From Nectonema munidae (taxonomy: Eukaryota; Nematomorpha; Nectonematoida; Nectonematidae): a DNA stretch of 64,000 bases. The DNA is taken from NCBI GenBank assembly GCA_030549495.1, contig JAUIRK010001041.1, positions 1,674,001 through 1,738,000 on the forward strand, written 5' to 3'. Below the pieces are notes generated by a model. The model was not told where the DNA came from. It did not search any database and worked only from the letters and a program-made list of their open reading frames with translations. The position numbers and the translations under genes were made by a program. Positions 11,801 through 23,800 of the stretch are shown piece by piece (positions within the stretch are counted from its first letter, which is position 1; every line of letters begins with the position of its first letter).

Positions 11801-14800
11801 AGTTCACTTCTACATGGAACACCGTAGACTTCCCCCAATTGTTCCATCGATAAACTACCACGACCACATGCGCTCGATCCTCATAGATGGCAACCGTCAA
11901 TCTTCACTTACTGTTTGCTTGCATCCGCTACGTATGTGGTGTTTGAGGCTCATCAAGTATTTAATTATTATGGGAAAACAGTGACTTTACGGGATAAGTT
12001 CATTAAACCCCATCGCCAGTATGTCGACCAACTTATTCAACACTGATGCCTTGAAACTCATCAATCGCCGTGTGCCTCCTATTCGGCAGAACACATCACT
12101 TGTCCTAGAGATACTATCTAAGAAGCGATTAACATCAAAGAGTATTTGCACACCGTACAGTCCACGGGCAAAATACCACCAGTTTTTACCGCCATTAAAC
12201 TGATGCCTAAAGAACAGAAGTTAAAAAATCACCCCATGCGAGTTCCCCATTCTGAATCTTGAGTGTCGGAAGATGTAAAGCGCCGTCTCTCAGTCCATAA
12301 CACATACCTGGGTCAGCCTTATATTAGATCTTGAACAATGGAATTTAACCTTTTGACCTATCCTCCAGCCAGATGTCGTTAACGAGCTCAATGAAATCTT
12401 AGGAAATACTCATTACCATAGCACCGTGTGTACTTTCCTCGATTTAACTTTACTATCTTCAAACAAGTTATGTCCCCTGGCACTCTTGATCGGTTCCACC
12501 AATGGATGGGCCATACTAGGGCAACCAAGGAATATTTCAAAAGTTATGGCCAGTGATAACTATTCTCGTCATCAAGAATGACATGCGTGAATTCAGTCTG
12601 GAATACCAGCTCATAGGTGCTGGAGACAGTGCAGGTAATTCAAATCCGCTCACGTCAGCCTATCGTGCCTTAATGGATGCCATCAAGAATACAGCCAGAA
12701 AGATTCCCAATTCCAGAGCGCAAATGATTAATGAGATGTTCCCTTCTCTTATCTCTTGGGCAGTAACACAAAGAATCCTATTCGAACACTATGACTCTCA
12801 TCTTTACATAGTTTAAAAGGTGGAAAAGCTGTGAAAGAGAATATAAAACTCCTTTCTTGGCTTAAAATCACACAAATTCGTCAGTTCTTCTACGATTTGA
12901 TCAAACATGGGATTATCATAACTTTTTAATGGGCTCATCTGGCAGCAACTTATTACTCCTATGCCAAAACCCAGATGCTAGAGGATGCTCCCAGCTGGGC
13001 TCTGACTACACTTCCACTTTGTTTGAGGTGACCACCAAGCATGCTAGCAAATGATCTAGGTTCGATTCCAACTATTATATATTCTACCTAAAACTGTTTC
13101 TTTTTTTGCATTGCTGCACTTCGTTGCAAGTCTGCTCCCCCTCCTCTCAAGTTGAGGTAGGCTTGATTTTAGGTGTTGCTCTTACAAAGTACCTTAATTG
13201 TCTTTCCATAGCACCCCTAAACAAATCACTTACTATCCAAATGTGTTTAGTCCCCTCTGCCTTTCACGATGACAAAAAGCTGTATTGATATGAAGCTCCG
13301 TCTCGAGCAACTGATAACTTTGTTTCAGACCAGTACCAGCCTTATACTATATCTTGAACAATAGGATTTCACAAGTAAACCATTAGTCCAAAAGTGCTTA
13401 GTCGTCTCTGCCTTCCATACAGTCAAGTTTGAAACTTGAAACTAGAGGGAAACTAATATCACGCATAAAACTGCTACAAATGGCCACCCCGGCAATGGAA
13501 ATGATTTGTTAGAATGCCACTAAGCATTCCTACTGGCCCAGACCCTATGTTCCAATCAAGCTGAATCTGTTCCTATTAAGACAGAAGGTAAAAGGATTTT
13601 TAAATAAATTAAAAATTCATAAACATATTTTTTTATTGAAAAAAAGAGATCATACCCAATTTATCGGAAATTTTATTTAAAGCGAGGAAATATCACGCCG
13701 TGAAGACTAGGTAGTACGATTCTATCTTACCTCTAGCTGAGTGAAAATGTTGTTGATGTAGTGGAAACAAGTGTGAGCGATTTCAAAATTTTTTTCAAAT
13801 GAAGATTCCTTGAAGAGTGGTTGAGGAGCATTTTCAAAGAACTTTGTGAATGGAAATAGTTGAGCTATGGAAGCAACATTTGTCAGATATTCTCCTTCCT
13901 AAGAATCAACAAAATTAGTTCCTAATTTAAAAGTTAGGGAGTCGGTGTAAAATTTAGGACTTTTTGGCAAAAGTTCAGATTCCAATACACGAATTAAATA
14001 TAAAATCCTCCAATTATGAGACGCTTTCTTGAATCATACAAACTTTAATTAAAAAAATTTAAACAAGTCTTATATGAACTTAGAGCGGTAATGTTTAAGA
14101 TTGCTACATTTATGCGAACTGTAAATAATGTGTTTTATATTGTTTGATTGTAGCAATGTATTACTTTTTATTTTTAACAATAAGGCTTTCATTCAACGTA
14201 GTTTTTTCACTACACAAATATATATAAGCATATACAGTATACACACACTTTTCAACATATATTACTAACACGATATTTATATCGGCGACTATGTGGCATT
14301 TTCCTAATAATCCATGGAGTTTCACTTGGTCATCATAATTTTAGTTTACACCTTTGATCTTTCTTTTCAAATTTTGTGCAAACATAGGAATGAATCTTAT
14401 TTTAAAAAATAGTCAACTTCTCACCCCTGCTTAGAACTAATAAGACAAAGAAACTAAAATGTTGGGTTCTTTTAAAAGATTAAGTCGGCATTGTATTTTA
14501 GAATACGAGCAAGGTATGTAAAAATCATACGAAAATATAGCAAACAATGGCCATCTTTATTTAACTTATTGAAAAGAAGGAAGTTTGAAAAATTGCATCC
14601 TAATCCTTCATCCTTCTTGAAAAAAATTTAAGATTTATGAAAGAAAATGTCAAAAAAAATTAATCAATATCTATTGAAAATACAATAGTTAGGAGCCAAA
14701 AGTCATAATCAAAAAAGAGCTGTGATTAAAGGGATCAGAGAAACAACTTTTTAAAGTGTAGGTAACAATTTTTAAAATTTGTTTCTTTTTTGAAGGCAAG

Positions 14801-17800
14801 AAAGACTGAGTGGTGAGGATAGCGAATACAATTATGAATATCGCATAATATTTATATGCTACATATTTAAAAATAAAAATAACCACTGTAAATGCGAGTG
14901 CAAGTAAGTCGACATTTGAGCGCCTTAGTTTTATCTTCTAAAATCTTTTTACGCAAAAAAATAAAGTTTATATTAAAAAACACGATATTAACCAACTTGA
15001 CCCACTAATTAATCAACTAAATGACAAACAGTCGAAAATCTAAACAAACTAACTAAAAGTTTAAGCTTTTAACTTTTCATTTAAAATTACAGAAGGCAGC
15101 TAGAAAAAATACATTTGAATTTGTTTTGACATCAGCGAGAAATTTGTTCCAAGCGGGCAAAACTTTGGAGAGGTAGAAGTAAATTGCTGTTTCGCAAGAA
15201 AACGCGTACTCTTTAAATTCATCATGCATTCTCGTTAGAAAACTGGAATCACTCTTTTGGCCAGAAGCTTGATCGTCCCCCGTCTCTACGGAAGATCGCA
15301 ACGTGTTCATCACTAAGGAACTTGCAAGACGCCTAACCTCTTCCAAGAGATAGAGTCTCTTGCGCAGAACAAAGTTTACTCGACCGTATCTATGAATACA
15401 AAAAAGGTTGTTAGTTATGAAGTGAAAGTTATGATCCAATGCTGTTGAGTAGGAGCATATAGTAACGGACTTCAACTCCACACCATGAAATTATGTCCAG
15501 TTCTATTACTTATAAAAAAAATTTTTAGATTTTATACTTCTTTTTATGAAATTGGTTAATTTATTTTTTTAAAGGTTAACTTTTTTTAATTTTTATGCGA
15601 AAATTTAACTCGTTTTTTGATTTTTAGTTTTTTTCAATTATATAAATATTTGATTTCAGAATGACAAACAGGGGCGCACATCCGGGGGGCGAAAATGACC
15701 TTCGCCCCCCCCCCCCCAATAATTTTCTATAATTAAGAGTTGCTGCTTGTTTATAAAACATGTATGCAAACTTTCGAATCAATCAAACATCATGCCAAGT
15801 TGCTCTGAAATTCCTATCGAACATATTTTACAGACGATGCGTGTGAGAGCTATATAATAATAATCCATTGCTTCAATATGCACACAATAAGTAAGCAATG
15901 TTTATCACAGTGTCTCCTCTTTATAGTATTTTTGAGCAAACACATGTTGATGATCCACTAGATTTTCTCATCTTCTGTCACAGTGATTCTATTTCTCTTT
16001 CTGTCTCCTCTGTTTTTCTCCTCCGCTTTCTCTGCTAAAACTCAATCATTCACTCAAGCTCTCTTCTCTTGTTAAGCTGTCCTATCTCATTCAGCTCTCT
16101 TCTCTCCAGTGACGTAGCTAGGCTGGGGCATGAGGGGCCGTGCCCACACTCCTATGTACCGCATGTTGCCCCATGCATCTTATGCGATATCAGTTTTTGA
16201 AAATTTCTCCAATGAAAGGGTCAAGAAAGTATAAATAATGTTGCGCAAGTTGTTTGTTTTTAAATTGTGCCCCTTCTATCAACTTTTTTTTGGCTACACC
16301 ACTGCTTCTGTCTAATTTGCATTTAGAGTTAAAGTAAAATAGTTTTCAATCGTTACGATTTTATATCAATGAATATTGTTAGACTCGCGCTAAGAATTTT
16401 TTTTCAACAAAAGTTACAATCTTTATCACTACGTTTGCTACATTTTGTAACATCTGAAAACTTTAATTTTTTCAAGTCAAGAAATTTTTTTCAATAGTTA
16501 TTTGGGAATGAATATTTTGATTATCTATTCAGTTTAAAAGCAAGAATACTCTATTTGCTTAATATTTGAGCAGAGATATTTTTATAATGTTCGATTGTTA
16601 AATTTTATAAGTAACACTGTGCATAATCAAATCACTTTTTTTAAGAAAATTTGTTGATTATTATAATAAAAATATAATATCGAAACAAAATGTTTCAGTT
16701 GTTAAAAATGTACTTGATCTATTTATGACAGCTGTCAGAATATTATTTGTAAACAGAAATATTCAAAAAAAAAAACGCAATGATTTCCTTTTCTCGTATA
16801 TTGGATACTTTCCTCGGACATTTCGCCCCATTATTTTCATAAGACAGTTCGTCCCATGGACAATTCGCCCCATTATTTTCATAAGACATTTTGTTTCATG
16901 GACAATTCGCCCCGTTATTTTCATAAGACATTTTGTCTCATGGACAATTCTAAAAAATTAAGAGATAAATTGATTAATTTGAAATAATTTAATAGAGATA
17001 AAATAACAAAGAATATAAAATTTTTTAATAATTTTACACATATAATAAGCAAAGATGGATGAAACTAATAGCCTATGAGACAATTTGTCAGGGGGCAAAT
17101 TGTCTATCGACCGTTATTTAAATAATTTTTTAATTATAAGGGCTAGCTACTTAAACGTTGGCTTTTGCTGCTTATAAAAACTTGAAAATATCAAATAAAC
17201 TCTAATTCGTTATGCCTCCTATTATTTTGAAATTATTCTGAGAACAGACGGTTCCATTTCAAAATAGTGAAAATTGCTTTATTAGTTTATTTTGTTTCCT
17301 CTCTCTTATGTTAATTATGTAGCAAATTTTTCAATTTTGAGTAAAAGGTAAGGTGCAGCGGGTGTATTTTCATTGACAAGGCACTGATGTACCGCTTATG
17401 TCAAACTGAACAAATCGTATCGATGAGGAATCGAATCCAGAGGCTTCCGTTCTGAGTACATCATCTCAACCAACCTGCCATGCCACCCATAGAGTATGCT
17501 GTAGGGGATGCCTCAAATTTTTCCTTAAAAGTTATAATAAAAGGCAAATCATTGCAAAATGTTAACAGTTATTTTACTTTTTGTAGCTTGTATCAATTTG
17601 GCTTTTAAACTATTTTTGAATGATGCTGAGTAAAATGAGTTATGATGTTTGCAAAATTATAACTTCGTTTTATACCCTTGCCCCTGGATCAATCACATTT
17701 TTTCATATAAACATCGCAGGGTGTCTACTGTCTAGTAGACTCTTTGCCTTTAGACTACATTCACTCATAAAACTATCCAACCTTCAGTTATTTGTTTTCT

Positions 17801-20800
17801 CTATGAATCAAATATCCTTTCATCAATTCCTGTAATGTGCCTGGTAGATTACTTCATTTTTCAAATGAAAAGCCTATTCCACCCCCTAACATTTTTTGGA
17901 TTTTTTTAAACTAATGTATATTCGATGGTTGTAAGTAAAAATGCCCCCAGAAAAAATGCCCCCGAAATAAATGCCCCAATTAAAAAGTAGGAAAAAATGC
18001 CCCCTAATTTTTGATTTTCAGGATTTTTTAAATTATATAAATATTTTTATTTGGTACCTTTTTGAAAGGCTAAATTTCTAAAATTTCTTAATCTATAGGG
18101 TTTTTTTCTTTATAAAGTTCTTGAAAACAATAGCAAAGGTGCAGATTTGTGGGAATGTGTTCTTAAAATCAGTTAAAATACAAATTATATTTAGAAAGTG
18201 TTCTGATACACACAAAGTCCAAAAATATTTACTGTTTTATAAAAATAATTTTTGTATTTAAAAAATTATCGTATGCTGAGTTCTTTAGTTTACTTTAAAT
18301 TTTAAATGTTTTAGATGAAAAGTTAACTTTTTTTTTATACAAAAAACCTTTATTTGACATATCTTTTTAAAAAAAAAATTTCTTTAATTTTAATTAATAA
18401 TTTTTTGAATTTTTTTTGTGTTGGGGCATTTTTTCCTAATTTTAAATTGGGGCATTTTTACTGGTGGCGTTTTTTCGTACTTTTTAATTGGGGGAATTTT
18501 TTCTGCGCACGATATTCGATATGCAAATTTAATTAAAATATTTTCGCTGGAAGTATAGTATTTAAATTCACCAATTTTGTAAAAAAAATATAAAGTAGTC
18601 TTATAAATTTAGGACTTTAGGTATGCGCTGAATACACTCTATTTTAAAAGGATTGCTTTAATATTTGGTCTCCTGTGGTATTTCCAGACCACTAATTTTG
18701 AAAATTGCAACAAAAAAATTTCGCCCCCAAATAATTTTGAGGATGTGCGCCCCTGATGACAAAGTAAATAAAAAAAATAAGAGCTTAAAAACTTAGTTTC
18801 AAAAGTTATAAAGTATAAAATTTATAAAAAATGGTAAAAATTATTTGTCTGTCTATAAAATTTAGAAGTCACGACCCTCTTGAATCGAACTATGAAGAAG
18901 GAATGTTTAAAGCTGAATTCGAAACAAAGACACTGTAGTACCAAGCAGGGTTTCGCAAGTCGAAGAGAAAATAGAGGAATCAGACTTCAAGTATTTACAA
19001 AAATTCAACTTCAACTTCGATTCCAAATAACTTCAAAATTTAAAATATTTAAAGGAAACTTTTTTTCATTATTTTAAATACTTTAAATAAAATATGACAA
19101 CTCCAATACTTTTAAAACCTTAGAATGTCAACACCGACTCCGTTAACATGTTATCAAAAGAGGCGTCTAAAAATTTGGTGATGATTGATGCACACACTGT
19201 ACAAAAGTACTATGACAATTTATCCCGGTTAATCCGACCAGAAAATTTAAAAGAACTATTTTGATAATAATTGAATTGCTTGGATTGTGAAAAAACAATA
19301 ATTTTGATACCAAAAATTTATGGAGTTAGATTAAAGATAATACCACAATATTAATGAAGCATTATTAATATAAATCAAATAGTTTACCAAAAACGCAAAA
19401 TGTTAATTACCTTTATTGAAAAAATATATTACGGTGAAAGAAGAAGATAAAACTTTAAGACAAAATTTTTTGTCAGGATAAATGAAATCATTATTGATCT
19501 TAATACTTAATTCTAATTAAGTATTCTTAATAAGCTTAATCGCTTAACAAAGCCTTAGAAATCTTTGAAATATTACTATTTTTAGGATCAAATATATTTG
19601 ATGATACAGAGTAAATAAACCTATAAAAAAAATTTAAAAAAAAACTTTTTTTCTTTTAATTTATAAAGATACGTATAAAAGAATACAGGAAGTCAAGGAA
19701 AGTTAACCCGAACTTCATTAACGCGTATCCTTCATTATCCCTAAAGAGATCATTTTTATCTTAAAATTTTGTCTTCTCTTTTCACTGTTTAATGAGGGAA
19801 AGATAAAAAGATAAACATTTTTTTAATAAAATAGTTAAGAATTTAACGTTTTTGGTAAAATTTAAATAATATTATGGTATTATACAAACTCTGTAAAATT
19901 TTACAGAAAAAATCATTGTTTTTTCCCAATACCTGATAATTTTATTGTGCGAATAGTTTTTAAAAATGTTTTGATCAGATTAACGAGGTTTGAAGAAGAA
20001 GATCATGAACATCGACCCCAAATAAAAGTGGGAAAAGATTAAGAGAAAGGGGAAGAAGAAGAGTACATAAACATAAATTCTAGATTTTTGGAAAGGCAAA
20101 TTCCTCTTTGGTTAAAAATAAATGTGGAGCATAGGATATTTTTTGAAAACTACTGAAACCACAAAAGCAGAAAATAGAACTAGGAGTCCAACTTTACTAG
20201 ATTAGAGTAAAGGTTGCATTTATATACCGACTGAAATCTTGTTCGGTTTCAAGTTCTTCCTCTCCATGACCAAGGCGAAGCAAATGACGTTCATCGATGT
20301 TAAGCAGCGTGATCTTTTCAAAAATCTGATTAAGCGCTTGATTGCTGTGCGTCACAATGAGAGTTCTTTGCTCGGGAAAATTGTGATACAAATTAGAAAT
20401 GATTTGCACTGCTACATCAGTCTTGCCTGAACCAGGAGGCCCAATCACCATCGTTAGACCCGGCTGCATTCCTGATCTAAGCAAAAATATGTGTATCACT
20501 TCTTTGTTCTTAAAACTTTTTCTAAACTAAGAAAAGTAAAGAAAACACACAGACTATTAATTTTTATAAGAGACGATATCTAGAAAAAATTAATAAGCAA
20601 GGAATAATAAAACCATTTCACTTTTAAATATTAAGAGATTGAGAGAACACTTTAGAAGCAAAGAAACTTTCTAGAACATATTAAATTGACTATTCCAAGA
20701 ATATGCTTTAGCAAGTAAAAGTATTTCTTCATATTCACATGAAAAAACCCCGTCTTTTCTTTTACTAAATTTCTTAAAAGAGCTATTATCTCATATAAGA

Positions 20801-23800
20801 GACATTATACTTTATTTTAAACATGTAAAAGTTTTTTTGAATTAACGTTTAAACTCTTAACACGTTTTTAACTGTATTAATGTTTTTAACAGAATGGTCA
20901 AAAGACGTGTCTTCTTTTGCCGTCTTAAATACGGTGCAAACAATTTTCACTCTTGTGTTATATGACACATTGTGTAGTAAAGTTGAAGGAATTTTTTCAA
21001 ATTGGTCAATAAAGTATCAAATCTTGAAATCAAAAAAATTAATAAATTTAAGATTTAAGGCAGACATTTTAGATCGAAGTAAAATTGAGATTAGAAAAGT
21101 ATTAGAGGTTAATTAAAAATACATTTTAAAAAGAAGTGATTTTTATATCAACTGTATACACGTTGCCCCACCTTTATACAGTGAACATCGAATGTCCGAA
21201 TTTTCGCGTATCCGAACAACTGACGTGTCCACACCCGAATATCCGCTTATCCGAACGTGTTCGAATACTTGGAGTTCAACTGTATTTGTGTAAACTTAAA
21301 AATTTCTATTGTTGATTTAATAAATCATATTAATCTACAACAAATATAAAAAATTTATTGCTAAATCTTTAGGACACTTTATATTTCCTATGACGGTGTG
21401 CCGCCAAAGACAAGAGAATTAGTGAAATTTTTTACCTAGTAAAGGAATTATAAGCGTGACTTTTAAAAGTGAGTGATGTGAGTTGTAGAAGTTAGAATTT
21501 TAGGAAATGCTAATAAAGTTTGTGCTTACTTGATTGCTTCAATTTGTGTTCGTGTGAATGGAATCTTATTGACTTTATGCTGACGTTGAACATACGGACT
21601 TTTAACGTTATCGATGTAGGCTTGAGCGTGAAGTTGCTTATTCTCTCCCTTTTCATTTTCAGGAAAAACAATTCTTAAAAATTGATATCAGTGATTAGAG
21701 TCGTGTTGCGAAAAAAAATTGATCAAAATACAATTCTTTATTTAACATCCCCATAAAACAATATCGTTAAAAACATGAAAAAGAAACGAATAGAATGCAT
21801 GTTGAATGAACTATGTCATAAGGAATGTTTGGAGTTTAGACATTCAAATGGGTTAATACATAAAATCATGCAGACACGCATTCAAAAATGCAGGAATTAA
21901 CATTAAATAGAAACAGAAAAGATATAAATTTGAATAATGGAAAATTGTGCTCTGCAATTATATTACAAGTTGGAAGGTGTTAGATACTTCTTTTGTATTG
22001 TCGCTACTTCTTCTATACTGGGATGTTACGATATTGGATCGAACCGAATTCTTCTACCACTAAGGTATTTCCCTAATCGTAAAACTTTTTGCTTAGCTGA
22101 CTTTTTCAGTTTAACTACCATTCGATACATGAATTCAGCATTTTGCCAATATAAAAAACGTCCACATAAAACAATATTATATGTATGTGATTTAACGTCA
22201 CAGACATATCACGTATATAACAAATTATTTTGTGAGAACATATGTACTAGGAAAATCCTTCTTAATCCTGTAATTATAATTATATATCGCATTTTTATTG
22301 AACAACTTAAATGCTAAAAACTTTGTTAGATTTATTTCCTAATTTTTAAACTTGAAGCAACGTGCAATTAAAAACCTTTTTAGCTAAACAAAGTTTTAGC
22401 AAAATTTTAACGGGGTCAGTTAAACTGAGGAAGAGATGATATGGGTAAAAAGGGTCAGGTCGAAAAGTTCTAGGCGTATTTATACCTATAAAAGAAGCGT
22501 TGATAATCATCATCATCATCATCATCATTATCACATTTGTTCTTTGAAGACTTCGCTTTTTCAACGTTAAGAGTGAAGCCAGGAAAACTTTGAGAAAGAT
22601 GACTTTCATTGATGAAGGTGTCTCGGAAATCAAGAATATTTAGCTTGTGTGTCGTCTGACCAGTCATGTTCGTGTAGTGCGCGCTATTTGGATCGCCATA
22701 CCTTCAAAAAAAGAAGCAGATTCGATGAATTGACCAAAAAAGATAAAATACGGCGATTTTGTGCGACGTTGCGGCTTAAATTGTTACAGAGAAATGTCCC
22801 TTTAGGAATTGTTTTTTGGCTATACCACTATTTTTGATATTTATGTATTTCAGTGCATCAGTGTCTAACGTCAATATGCATGCATTCGTATGCATGTATG
22901 TTTAGGCGCGTATTAATACAAATAAATAGGAAAGTTTGTGTCAAGAATGTCAAAAAATGTATATGTAAATGATGAACGATTGCGCTACCACTAAACCCAA
23001 TGTCAACCCTAATACTAATACTCTGTCTAATACTAACGCCAATAATAGGTTTCCAAAAGTTTACACATTAAGCCCTATTTGGAAATTGATTGAGCACTTG
23101 TCAATTATTATGCAAATTGAGGTAAAAATTTAAATAGTCAAAATCAGGGGTAGTGTTTTTTTTTTAAAAATCGAATTTTTTGAATGAATTTTTAAATAAC
23201 TTAAGGCAGATGATTTTTATTTCAAATTTTTTCACTGTGTCTGAAAGCTTTAAATCAATATTATAAATTTTATATGATCGTAATTCCTATTTGATGGTTA
23301 TACACCCAAATAATACAAAATCAAAATCAAGTAGCAAAGCGCCTCAGTAGGAAATAAAGCATGCCCTAGTAGGATATCTTCAAGCCAATCAGGAATGACA
23401 CATTGCGTGTTCATCAATTGTAATATCGTCTCGAGTACGGCTTTGAAGTTGTTTTCTTTCGGATTTCTTCGCAAAACCACATTGAAAGAGGAATAAATAT
23501 CAAGATTCTCTTCCAATGTATCCGTATGGTATTGACTAGAATCCAGAATAATACGCCAACTTCGCGAATTGCTAGTAAATTCAGGTTTTTTCTCACTAAC
23601 TAAAATTTTTTTGATAAATAATAGCATAAATAGAGTTTTAGGAAAGATAATACTCAAAATTAAAGCTTCTGCATGTCTGTGTATTAAAAAAAATTATTAT
23701 TAATTTTTATATTTTTCTTATAATTATATTTAAAGAAAAATAAATATAGATTTTAATGGTTGAAAACTATGAATCTTCTTAAAGTTTGTAAGATTTCTAA

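Larger units (their letters stand above)
15661..18763. mobile_element. 3.1-kb non-autonomous hAT element with 8-bp target duplication
   Basis: CAGGGGCGCACATCC at 15669-15683 is repeated exactly inverted as GGATGTGCGCCCCTG at 18741-18755. Both ends are flanked by the identical octamer ATGACAAA (15661-15668 and 18756-18763). Eight-base duplications and CAGGG-type ends are hallmarks of hAT transposons. No transposase is seen inside. The interior holds a nested 198-bp hAT MITE, a 42-bp-repeat MITE, a SINE and a foldback element. It sits in AQR intron 18. The intact target duplication suggests a relatively young insertion; the nested copies show it has been there long enough to collect others, unless it moved with them. 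Confidence 0.9.

Noticed and set aside
16725-16961. Repetitive open frame as a gene
   Set aside because: It is the translated 42-bp repeat of a MITE.
21937-22317. Open frame of 126 codons in an AQR intron
   Set aside because: No recognisable domain. It contains a GGTTCGATCC-like box on the opposite strand (about 22036-22045) that hints at a SINE fragment, so the frame is probably chance.
22470-22667. Alternative frame through the poly-Asp region as a separate gene
   Set aside because: It is a different frame of AQR exon 16.
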